20,993 nucleotides of DNA from an uncultured Clostridium sp. (GTDB lineage Bacteria > Bacillota > Clostridia > Lachnospirales > Lachnospiraceae): the NCBI GenBank assembly GCA_900543885.1, contig UQTA01000049.1:1-20993 (forward strand). Direction: 5' to 3'. A program made the translations under genes and the position numbers. Each line of letters begins with the position of its first letter. The first letter of the stretch is position 1. Positions 1 through 6,329 of the stretch are shown piece by piece. Under the pieces are notes generated by a model, which was not told where the DNA came from, ran no database searches, and saw nothing but the letters and a program-made list of their open reading frames with translations.

Positions 1-120
1 GATGAGATATCCCATACGCAGGTAGTAAGACCCCTTGAAGACGACAAGGTAGATAGGTCAGAGGTGGAAGTGCGGTGACGCATGAAGCTGACTGATACTA
101 ATCGGTCGAGGGCTTGACCA
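1..120 (+). rRNA. 23S ribosomal RNA, 3' end (partial)
   Basis: The first ~120 bases match the conserved 3' end of bacterial 23S rRNA: a GGTAGTAAGACCCCTTGAAG stretch, then CTGACTGATACTAATCGGTC and the terminal GAGGGCTTGACC. The gene enters from outside the window, so only domain VI is present. The 3' boundary is estimated from the usual end of the molecule and is good to a few bases. The next 133 bases (121-253) are spacer. They contain no recognisable 5S rRNA; the next gene is a tRNA. Confidence 0.96.
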
Positions 121-253
121 ATAAGGTCTGAGGGAGCGACGGAAGATAGGTTTTATGAATGACCGTCGCGAAGTTGAAACAAAAGGTTGTAGATATTCGG
201 TAATTCAATATGTGGTTTTGAAGGTATGTATTAAAAATAAATATCTTTTAAAT

Positions 254-325
254 GCGCGAGTGGCTCAGGGGTGGAGCACCACCTTGCCAAGGTGGGGGCC
301 GCGGGTTCGAATCCCGTCTCGCGCT
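254..325 (+). tRNA. tRNA-Gly (anticodon GCC)
   Basis: A complete cloverleaf can be drawn. The acceptor stem GCGCGAG pairs with CTCGCGC. The D arm is GCTC/GAGC. The anticodon stem CCACC/GGTGG encloses loop TTGCCAA, so the anticodon is GCC (glycine). The T arm GCGGG-TTCGAAT-CCCGT has the invariant TTCGA. The discriminator is T. The 3' CCA is not encoded: a run of T follows directly, so CCA must be added after transcription. It lies 133 bases behind the 23S end and before the operon terminator, and so is probably cotranscribed with the rRNA. Confidence 0.97.
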
Positions 326-408
326 TTTTTGCTGCTTATTTTCAGTATGTTTCATTTATACTGTAAATAAGTAGCGTAAACGCATTTACAATATGAATAC
401 TTTTTACG

Positions 409-446
409 AGCCGAAATTTCAGATATTTCATGGAATTTCGGCTTTT
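409..446 (+). terminator. rRNA operon terminator
   Basis: AGCCGAAATT at 409-418 pairs perfectly with AATTTCGGCT at 434-443. The stem can extend by three pairs (one G-T) to leave a 9-base loop, and it is followed by TTTT. It is the first strong hairpin after tRNA-Gly and is the likely intrinsic terminator of the rRNA/tRNA transcript. Its right arm lies within the open frame of the broken gene that follows. Confidence 0.8.
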
Positions 447-931
447 ACTATTTTGTCTATGAGAGCAGTATCGTTACCGGATACCATACAGCTGAATATG
501 GCGGTGAGACAGATTATACTTATACGCCAAATACATTGGTCAATGTAGAAAACAGCAGTCTTTACAAAGATGGACCTGAAGGTGTTGTTTCTGCTTATAT
601 GGTTGCTTTTGCAGATGCCATGACAAACCAGAGCTATGGTTATATTGAGCCGTATATTTTAAGTGGAAGTGCTTTGGAAGCAGAACAGAGAAAGTATGTA
701 ACCCGCGGCATATCAGAGAATATTGATTCTTATGAGATTGAAAATGTTGAGTATGCAGACAATAATAATTGCTTTGTAACCACCAGAGAGACATATTTTG
801 TACAGAAACCAGGAGAGCCGCTGTCTCTTCTGACGCAGAGATGTAAGTACAGTGTGGTAAAGTCTGGAAATGAGTGGAAAATGACCGGATTTGCAGATAA
901 GATAGAAGTGCTTTCAAGAATTGCATATTAA
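446..931 (+). pseudogene. 3' remnant of a secreted/membrane protein gene, possibly TcaA/zinc-ribbon type NTF2-like C-terminal domain
   Basis: One frame is open from 380 to the TAA at 929-931, but it has no credible start. The first in-frame start is a TTG at 536 with no ribosome binding site. Protein-like sequence already begins before it (FVYESSIVTGYHTAEYGG, about 452-505), so the 5' part of the gene is missing. The remaining ~160 residues look like a small alpha+beta domain that starts with a helix (EGVVSAYMVAFADAM), continues with strands and ends GNEWKMTGFADKIEVL. That order fits NTF2-like domains, including those at the C-terminus of zinc-ribbon TcaA/YvbJ-type envelope proteins; this is a resemblance judged by eye. 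The upstream edge abuts the rRNA operon terminator, which suggests a rearrangement at the end of the rrn operon. No promoter for it is visible. Confidence 0.55.
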
Positions 932-968
932 AAAACACGTTAAGATTTAAAATGTTTTCCTGGGCCTC

Positions 969-997
969 TTGCCAGAGAAAAACGTTTGTATTATAAT
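969..997 (+). promoter_or_regulatory. Promoter of the aminotransferase cluster
   Basis: TTGCCA at 969-974 and a perfect TATAAT at 992-997 are separated by 17 bases. The predicted start is near 1004, about 118 bases before the first gene. This makes the hairpin at 1016-1054 part of the 5' leader rather than a terminator lying before the promoter. Confidence 0.75.
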
Positions 998-1015
998 ATC
1001 CACCAAGGTTTTTAG

Positions 1016-1057
1016 ATGTTCTCCCGGAGTCTGTAAAAGGAACCGGGAGAACATTTT
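1016..1057 (+). repeat. Inverted-repeat hairpin in the aminotransferase leader (short member of a repeat family)
   Basis: ATGTTCTCCCGG at 1016-1027 pairs perfectly over 12 bp with CCGGGAGAACAT at 1043-1054. The loop is 15 bases and TTTT follows. It begins about 12 bases after the predicted transcription start. Alone it could be a weak intrinsic terminator or attenuator. Its left arm plus the next five bases matches, with one mismatch, the left arm of the long inverted repeat in the ileS leader at 15224-15388, so it may instead be a short copy of a dispersed repeat. Confidence 0.7.
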
Positions 1058-1082
1058 GATGTGATATGGAAGTCTGTAAAAG
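1028..1082 (+). repeat. Direct repeat AGTCTGTAAAAG (two copies) in the leader
   Basis: AGTCTGTAAAAG occurs at 1028-1039, in the loop of the hairpin, and again at 1071-1082, with a period of 43 bases. Sequence after each copy also resembles the other (GGGAGAACATT versus GGGAAGCACATT). This suggests an old tandem duplication of about 43 bp between the hairpin and the ribosome binding site. Confidence 0.6.
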
Positions 1083-1121
1083 AGATGGGAAGCACATTGG
1101 ATATATTTGGAGGAAATGAAA

Positions 1122-2300
1122 ATGAAATTTGCAAAAAGAATGGACCGGTTTGGTGAGGGAATTTTTTCCAGACTGGCTGAGATCAAGAATAAAAGACTCA
1201 GCGAAGGAAAAGAGGTTATTGATTTAAGTATCGGTGCGCCGAATATCCCGCCAGCAGAGCATATCCGCAAGGCACTTTGTGAGGAAGCGATGAAGCCGGA
1301 GAATTATGTTTATGCCATCAGCGATACCAAAAAGCTGTTAGATACAGTAGCAGACTGGTATAAGAGGAGATATGATGTTGAGCTGGATTCGGATACAGAG
1401 ATCTGTTCTCTTTTAGGTTCTCAGGAAGGTCTGTCGCATATTGCTTTGTCCATTGCAGATGAAGGTGATATTGTTATGGTGCCAGATCCATGTTATCCGG
1501 TATTTGGAGATGGCCCGCAGATTGCAGGTGCGCATCTTTATTATATGCCTCTTAAAAAGGAAAATAACTATATTATCCAGCTTCAGGACATTCCGGAAGA
1601 AGTGGCAAAAAAGGCAAAGCTTATGGTAGTTTCTTATCCAAATAATCCTACAACTGCCATGGCACCTGCAGAATTTTATAAAGATCTGGTAGCATTTGCA
1701 AAGAAATATGATATCATTGTTCTCCATGATAATGCATACAGTGAGCTAGTATTTGACGGAAATACCTGCGGCAGCTTTTTAAGCTATCCTGGGGCAAAGG
1801 AAATCGGTGTGGAGTTTAATTCTCTTTCCAAGACATATGGCCTTGCAGGTGCAAGAATCGGTTTCTGCCTTGGCAACAAAGAAGTAGTAAAGCATCTTAA
1901 GATGTTAAAATCCAACATGGATTATGGCATGTTCCTGCCGATCCAGGCGGCAGCAGTAGCAGCCCTTACAGGTGATCAGGACTGTGTTTATGATACCATG
2001 AAAGCCTATGAGGCAAGAAGAGATATTCTTTGTGATGGTTTTAGCGCGATTGGCTGGAAAATGGATCGCCCTGTGGCAACTATGTTCGTATGGGCTCCGA
2101 TTCCAAAACAGTATGAGTCCTCGGAAGCTTTTGTTATGGATCTGGTAGAAAAGACAGGTGTTATGGTAACACCGGGAAGCGCTTTTGGACCATCTGGAGA
2201 AGGATTTGTGCGTATGGCTCTGGTGCAGGATAAAGAAGCGCTGGAGCGTGCCATCCATGTAGTGGATGAAAGCGGAATTTTCTCGAAGGAGAATTCATGA
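1122..2300 (+). CDS. Class I/II PLP-dependent aminotransferase (LL-diaminopimelate/alanine aminotransferase-like)
   Basis: This is a fold-type I aminotransferase of 392 residues, normal for class I. From the chosen start, LLGSQEGLSHIAL (about 97-109) is the cofactor phosphate region, and SYPNNPT (171-177) carries the conserved Asn. HDNAYSEL (202-209) carries the Asp that contacts the pyridine nitrogen. SLSKTYGLAGARIGF (234-248) holds the Schiff-base Lys237 and the phosphate-binding Arg. GEGFVRMAL (359-367) holds Arg364, which should bind the substrate carboxylate. The overall look is that of proteins annotated as LL-DAP or alanine/aspartate aminotransferases in Clostridia; the exact substrate cannot be read from sequence. 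I chose ATG 1122 because GGAGG at 1109-1113 is 8 bases away; ATG 1116 is too close and the TTG at 1107 precedes the site. It is first in a cluster and overlaps the next gene by ATGA. Confidence 0.9.
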   Translation: MKFAKRMDRFGEGIFSRLAEIKNKRLSEGKEVIDLSIGAPNIPPAEHIRKALCEEAMKPENYVYAISDTKKLLDTVADWYKRRYDVELDSDTEICSLLGSQEGLSHIALSIADEGDIVMVPDPCYPVFGDGPQIAGAHLYYMPLKKENNYIIQLQDIPEEVAKKAKLMVVSYPNNPTTAMAPAEFYKDLVAFAKKYDIIVLHDNAYSELVFDGNTCGSFLSYPGAKEIGVEFNSLSKTYGLAGARIGFCLGNKEVVKHLKMLKSNMDYGMFLPIQAAAVAALTGDQDCVYDTMKAYEARRDILCDGFSAIGWKMDRPVATMFVWAPIPKQYESSEAFVMDLVEKTGVMVTPGSAFGPSGEGFVRMALVQDKEALERAIHVVDESGIFSKENS

Positions 2301-2779
2301 AAAGGTTCATGAAAAAGATTGGGAAAAAATGGAAATGGAAGATCCTGATCTTGTTGTATCTTTGTTTTATATATGGCAATTCTCTGACTCCTGCAGTTGT
2401 ATCCTCTAAGGAAAGCGGGTATTTTCTTATAAAAATACAAAGTTTTCTTTCTGGTATGGGAATCGATGTCTGGTGGCTCACAGAGCATATGGTGCGAAAG
2501 GCTGCTCATTTTACAGAATATGCTGGACTGGGATGTTTGCTGGCGATGAATACAGGTGCTGGACTGGCGCCTGTATTTTGCCTTTTAAAAGAAAATCTCA
2601 CAGCGGTATTTGGTATGCCTTTTATAGATGAAACGATCCAGCTGTTTGTAGAAGGACGATCGGGCCAGATATCCGATGTGTGGCTGGATATGGCAGGAAT
2701 TTTTACAGGGATCCTGCTTACTGCATGCCTGGTGAAAAGAGTTGGGAAGATTCTCAAAAAAAGTGAGAAAACTCTATAG
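2297..2779 (+). CDS. VanZ-like family membrane protein
   Basis: This is a 160-residue integral membrane protein. A lysine-rich start is followed by a hydrophobic segment (about 14-27), and there are further membrane segments near 75-97 and 130-146. The VanZ-family signatures are present: VRKAAHFTEYAGLG (66-79) and DETIQLFVEGRSGQISDVWL (111-130) followed by DMAG. VanZ gives low-level teicoplanin resistance in enterococci; most relatives have no proven role and probably act at the envelope. The ATG overlaps the TGA of the aminotransferase gene, and AAGGAG at 2286-2291 lies inside that gene, so translation is probably coupled. There is no vancomycin-resistance context. Confidence 0.88.
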   Translation: MKRFMKKIGKKWKWKILILLYLCFIYGNSLTPAVVSSKESGYFLIKIQSFLSGMGIDVWWLTEHMVRKAAHFTEYAGLGCLLAMNTGAGLAPVFCLLKENLTAVFGMPFIDETIQLFVEGRSGQISDVWLDMAGIFTGILLTACLVKRVGKILKKSEKTL

Positions 2780-2812
2780 GCTTATAAAGAAACTTAAACA
2801 GGAGAAATGATG

Positions 2813-3583
2813 ATGAATTATAAAGTAATAATGGCCTATGACGGAAGCCGGTACAATGGGTGGCAGAAGCAGGGAAATACAGATAAGACCATTCAGGGAA
2901 AGTTAGAACAGATCCTTTTGAAAATGACAGGGGAAGAGATTGAGGTTCATGGTTCAGGCCGCACAGATGCGGGAGTTCACGCAAAAGGCCAGGCAGCAAA
3001 TTTTCACATTGACTGGGAAAAAAGCGAAAAGAGAGTGGAAAAGAAAACGACGGATCAGATCATGGACTATATAAATGCCTATCTTCCGGAAGATATCGTT
3101 GTTTTATCCTGCGAAGCAGTACCGGAGCGGTTTCACAGCCGTTTATCAGCTGTGAGAAAGACTTACTGCTATCAGTTGGAGATGGGATCAAAGAAAGATG
3201 TTTTCCAGAGAAATTATTATTATGCTTTAGGGACTGTATTAGATGTAGATGCGATGAAAACGGCAGCAGATATTCTTACAGGAACCCATGATTTTAAAAG
3301 CTTTTGCGGCAATAAGAAGATGAAAAAATCAACGGTACGCACCATTGAAAAGATAGAATTTAAGCAGCAGGGAAGCCGTCTGCATATTTATTTTACAGGA
3401 AATGGCTTTTTACAGCAGATGGTTCGTATCCTTACAGGTACGTTGATCGAAGTTGGACTGGGAAAATGTGCCCCGGGCCGGATGTCAGAGATCTTAAGCT
3501 TACAGGACAGACAGGCAGCGGGACCAACTGCCCCGGCTCAGGGACTTTTTCTGGTAAATGTAGAATATGAGGATAAGCAATGA
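2813..3583 (+). CDS. truA: tRNA pseudouridine(38-40) synthase TruA
   Basis: TruA converts uridines 38-40 in the anticodon arm of many tRNAs to pseudouridine. The protein begins MNYKVIMAYDGSRYNGWQKQ, typical of the family. The catalytic motif GRTDAGVHAKGQ contains Asp52, the expected nucleophile. The C-terminal half has DFKSFCGNKK and the conserved GNGFLQQMVRIL near residues 198-209. The length of about 256 residues is normal. Three ATG codons stand in a row at 2807, 2810 and 2813. AGGAG at 2800-2804 is 2, 5 or 8 bases away; I prefer 2813, with 2810 nearly as likely. It follows the VanZ gene closely, and its TGA overlaps the ATG of the next gene. Confidence 0.96.
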   Translation: MNYKVIMAYDGSRYNGWQKQGNTDKTIQGKLEQILLKMTGEEIEVHGSGRTDAGVHAKGQAANFHIDWEKSEKRVEKKTTDQIMDYINAYLPEDIVVLSCEAVPERFHSRLSAVRKTYCYQLEMGSKKDVFQRNYYYALGTVLDVDAMKTAADILTGTHDFKSFCGNKKMKKSTVRTIEKIEFKQQGSRLHIYFTGNGFLQQMVRILTGTLIEVGLGKCAPGRMSEILSLQDRQAAGPTAPAQGLFLVNVEYEDKQ

Positions 3584-4773
3584 CTGATTTTTTAGTAAGA
3601 TGTTTTGTGAAAGATTATGATAATACAGAAGACGCTCAGGTGCGCACACAGTATGGTATTCTTGCAAGTATTGTAGGTATCTGCTGCAATCTTCTTCTGT
3701 TTGCAGCTAAGCTGTTTATCGGTATCCTGGTGAATAGTGTGTCTGTTATGGCAGATGCCTTTAATAACTTATCAGATGCGGCATCTTCCATTATTGGTTT
3801 TATCGGCGTGCGCATGGCAGGGAAACCGGCAGACAGTGATCATCCCTTTGGACATGGGCGGATCGAATACATTTCGGCTTTTATTGTGGCCTTTTTAGTC
3901 ATTCAGGTGGGATTTTCCTTGTTTAAAACTTCTTTTGAAAAAGTGATCCATCCGGAGGAAGTATATTTTAAATGGATTTCTGTGCTGATCCTTCTTATTT
4001 CTGTAGGAGTAAAATTCTGGCTGTCCCTGTTTAACAAAAAACTGGGAACCAGGATCAACTCAAAGGTAATGGAAGCCACGGCAGCAGATGCTATGGGAGA
4101 TGTAATGACCACAAGTGCGGCTATTTTATCCCTTATGGCTTTAAAATATCTGAACTGGAACATTGATGGGGTTATTGGTCTTGCAGTTTCTGTAGCTGTT
4201 ATGTACGGTGGACTGAATATTGCGAAAGATACATTGGCACCGTTGATCGGGGAAGCCATTGAACCGGAGGTATATGAGGAGATATCCAATTTCGTAGAAG
4301 GATATGAGGGAATATTGGGAACCCATGATCTGATCGTTCACAATTATGGCCCGGCTCACAGCATGGCATCCATTCATGCAGAGGTTCCAAGCAACTATGA
4401 TCCGGAGTATTCCCATGAGATCATAGACCGGATCGAGAGGGATGCGGCAAAGAAATTTAATATGATGCTGGTGATCCATATGGACCCGGTAGAAAGGGAT
4501 AATAAGCGCCTGGCTCAGTATCGTTCTCTGATCAGCCGGGTATTGATGGATATTGATATCCGCCTGTCTTTCCACGATTTCCGCATAGTGGGAGCAGGAA
4601 AAAATGTATGTCTGGTGTTCGATCTGGTGGTTCCAAGAGAATATAAACAGGCGGCTGTGGGAAAACTGAAGAACAGGATCAATAACGAAGTCAGCCGCCG
4701 GGAACCGGGATGCCGCTGTTCCATCACAGCAGAAAACAGTTTTCGTTCAGAAAAGCATGTATCTGAAAAATAA
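3580..4773 (+). CDS. Cation diffusion facilitator (CDF) family metal transporter with an extended C-terminus
   Basis: CDF proteins export divalent metals such as Zn, Fe, Mn or Co in exchange for protons. Membrane helices are visible from about residue 27. The metal-site motif VMADAFNNLSDAASS has Asp59 and Asp65. The cytoplasmic-side DSDHPFGHGRIEYIS follows at 85-99. The second metal pair is EATAADAMGDVMTTS, with Asp170 and Asp174. A cytoplasmic dimerisation domain begins near 220 (EAIEPEVYEEISNFV, then HDLIVHNYGP). At 397 residues it is about 100 longer than a minimal CDF. The extra part (about 300-390) includes FHDFRIVGAGKNVCLVFDLV, which looks like a second small alpha+beta domain. The metal is not predictable. 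The ATG overlaps the truA stop codon, so the genes are probably coupled. Confidence 0.92.
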   Translation: MTDFLVRCFVKDYDNTEDAQVRTQYGILASIVGICCNLLLFAAKLFIGILVNSVSVMADAFNNLSDAASSIIGFIGVRMAGKPADSDHPFGHGRIEYISAFIVAFLVIQVGFSLFKTSFEKVIHPEEVYFKWISVLILLISVGVKFWLSLFNKKLGTRINSKVMEATAADAMGDVMTTSAAILSLMALKYLNWNIDGVIGLAVSVAVMYGGLNIAKDTLAPLIGEAIEPEVYEEISNFVEGYEGILGTHDLIVHNYGPAHSMASIHAEVPSNYDPEYSHEIIDRIERDAAKKFNMMLVIHMDPVERDNKRLAQYRSLISRVLMDIDIRLSFHDFRIVGAGKNVCLVFDLVVPREYKQAAVGKLKNRINNEVSRREPGCRCSITAENSFRSEKHVSEK

Positions 4774-4816
4774 GAATTGAAACAGGCATTGTGGCTAAAA
4801 CCTGGCAGAAGGGATA

Positions 4817-5371
4817 ATGGGAACAGGTACAATGTCAGTGAAATGGGAGAACTGGATCAGAGACATGGCAAATGGAGATAAAGAAGCGCTGCGGCAGTTT
4901 TATGAAGAAACAGCCCGGCCGGTATACAGTTTTATTTTCTCTGTTTTAAAGGATCCCCATGAGTCAGAAGATGTGATGCAGGAAACATTTCTGACAGTGT
5001 GGGAACATGCAGGAGATTATAAGCCTTACGGAAAGCCGCTGGCATGGGTATTTACCATTGCCAAGCGGCTTTGTTATATGCGGCTACGGGAGAAAAAGAA
5101 GCAGGAGCTTTGGGAAGATGAGGAACTTACGGATACCGGTGTGACGCAGTCACAATTGGAACAGACAGAAGAGAGAACCATTCTTTTGGAAGCTTTGGAC
5201 CAGTTAAATGAAACAGAGAGGCAGATCGTTCTTTTATATGCTGCAGCAGGGCTGAAGCACCGGGAGATCGCCCAGGTGTTAAATATGCCTCAGGCAACGG
5301 AATTGTCCAAATACAGCCGTTCTGTGAAAAAGCTAAAAAAGAAGCTGTATAGTAATAAAAACTTCGGTTAG
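4817..5371 (+). CDS. ECF-type RNA polymerase sigma factor
   Basis: This is a 184-residue sigma-70 family protein with only regions 2 and 4, as in ECF sigma factors. Region 2 runs from about 25 to 92 and includes the core-binding segment DPHESEDVMQETFLTVWEH and the -10-contacting part PLAWVFTIAKRLCYMRLR. A charged linker (93-120) leads to region 4 (about 123-175), with LNETERQIVLLYAAAGLKHR and the helix-turn-helix REIAQVLNMPQATELSKYSR. No anti-sigma gene follows, which is unusual for ECF pairs; the next gene is DegV behind its own promoter. The start is uncertain: ATG 4817 follows GAAGGG by only a few bases, and ATG 4832 is an alternative. It lies 43 bases after the CDF gene and may share its transcript. 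Confidence 0.9.
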   Translation: MGTGTMSVKWENWIRDMANGDKEALRQFYEETARPVYSFIFSVLKDPHESEDVMQETFLTVWEHAGDYKPYGKPLAWVFTIAKRLCYMRLREKKKQELWEDEELTDTGVTQSQLEQTEERTILLEALDQLNETERQIVLLYAAAGLKHREIAQVLNMPQATELSKYSRSVKKLKKKLYSNKNFG

Positions 5372-5373
5372 CA

Positions 5374-5402
5374 TTGCATTTTATATAGTATGCTGTTATA
5401 AT
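5374..5402 (+). promoter_or_regulatory. Promoter of degV-capA
   Basis: TTGCAT at 5374-5379 and a perfect TATAAT at 5397-5402 are 17 bases apart, directly after the sigma factor stop codon. The predicted start is near 5408-5410, leaving a leader of about 60 bases before ATG 5469. Confidence 0.78.
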
Positions 5403-5404
5403 AA

Positions 5405-5421
5405 GTAGTAATCAATACTAC
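5405..5421. promoter_or_regulatory. Palindromic operator-like site GTAGTA-N5-TACTAC at the degV transcription start
   Basis: GTAGTAATCAATACTAC is a 6+5+6 inverted repeat that begins 3 bases after the -10 box and covers the expected +1. That is a classic place for a repressor. The layout resembles the FapR operator of Bacillus and Staphylococcus as I recall it (TTAGTA-N5-TACTAA), differing here only in the outermost base of each half-site. FapR controls fatty-acid synthesis, which would suit a DegV/FakB-type gene. The match is from memory, and no FapR gene is in the window. Confidence 0.5.
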
Positions 5422-5468
5422 ATGTTAAAATAATCGGACGACATGTTGGATAACCGGAGGATAGAAAT

Positions 5469-6329
5469 ATGACTTACAAGATCATTGGAGACAGCTGTCT
5501 TGATCTGACAGAAGAATTGAAAAAAGACCCTAAGTTTCAGATGGTACCTCTGACGTTGCAGGTAGGGACTGCACAGGTGGTAGATGATGAGACTTTTGAT
5601 CAGAAAGCTTTCATCCGTATGGTGAAGGAGTGCCCGGAATGCCCGAAAACTGCATGCCCTTCCCCTGAGATCTTTAAAGAAGCATATGAGGCGGCAGATG
5701 CAGATGCAGTATTTGTGATCACTCTTTCCAGCCACTTAAGCGGAAGCTATAATTCAGCGGCTCTTGCAAAGCAGCTGTATGAAGAAGAAATGAAAGAAAA
5801 AGGAGTGGAATCTCATAAAAAGATCGAGGTTCTGGACTCTGAGTCAGCATCTGCCGGACAGTTAGAGCAGGCACTTTACATCAGGGATCTGTGCGAACAG
5901 GGACTGGAATTTGATGAAGTAGTAGAGAAGCTGAGAAAATTCCGGGATGGGATGCATACCTATTTCGTTCTTGAAAGTCTGGATACACTTCGTAAGAACG
6001 GCAGGCTTTCCGGACTTCAGGCATTCTTTGCCACAGCATTAAATATCAAGCCTGTAATGGGTGCTGACCATGGCGTCATTATTAAGTTAGACCAGGCCAG
6101 AGGTATCAACAAGGGTCTTCAGAGAATGTGTGATATTGCCATGAAAGAAGCTGGCGATACCACAGAAAAGCGCGCAGTTGTATGCCACGTAAACAATCCG
6201 GAACGAGGAGAATATGTGAAACAGGAACTGGAAAAGAGGGGAACCTTTAAGGAGATCGTTGTTACCAATGCAGCAGGTGTAGCTACTGTCTATGCAAATG
6301 ATGGCGGTATTATACTGGCTATTGGATGA
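5469..6329 (+). CDS. DegV family fatty-acid-binding protein (FakB-like)
   Basis: DegV/FakB proteins bind a free fatty acid and, with the kinase FakA, present it for phosphorylation so that exogenous fatty acids enter phospholipid synthesis. The 286-residue length is typical. The N-terminus YKIIGDSCLDLTEEL is the family start. TACPSPEIF (61-69) and TLSSHLSGSYNSA (85-97) are the two fatty-acid head-group loops, and SESASAGQ (124-131) is also conserved. LESLDTLRKNGRLSG and the late NPERGEYV fit the second domain. GGAGG at 5456-5460 is 8 bases before the ATG. No fakA-like gene is in the window. The stop overlaps the start of the next gene (ATGA), so the two form an operon. Confidence 0.93.
   Translation: MTYKIIGDSCLDLTEELKKDPKFQMVPLTLQVGTAQVVDDETFDQKAFIRMVKECPECPKTACPSPEIFKEAYEAADADAVFVITLSSHLSGSYNSAALAKQLYEEEMKEKGVESHKKIEVLDSESASAGQLEQALYIRDLCEQGLEFDEVVEKLRKFRDGMHTYFVLESLDTLRKNGRLSGLQAFFATALNIKPVMGADHGVIIKLDQARGINKGLQRMCDIAMKEAGDTTEKRAVVCHVNNPERGEYVKQELEKRGTFKEIVVTNAAGVATVYANDGGIILAIG

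Noticed and set aside
155..370. 71-codon frame covering the spacer and tRNA-Gly
   Set aside because: It overlaps a clear tRNA cloverleaf and gives low-complexity, non-family protein sequence; it is a chance frame.
540..1270. Minus-strand frames of 185 and 107 codons opposite the broken gene and the leader
   Set aside because: They lie across a promoter, a hairpin and the start of the aminotransferase gene, have no ribosome binding site and no family-like motifs.
2297..2779. Glycopeptide resistance locus because of the VanZ-like gene
   Set aside because: No vanA/H/X/R/S-type genes are nearby; VanZ-like proteins are common outside resistance clusters.
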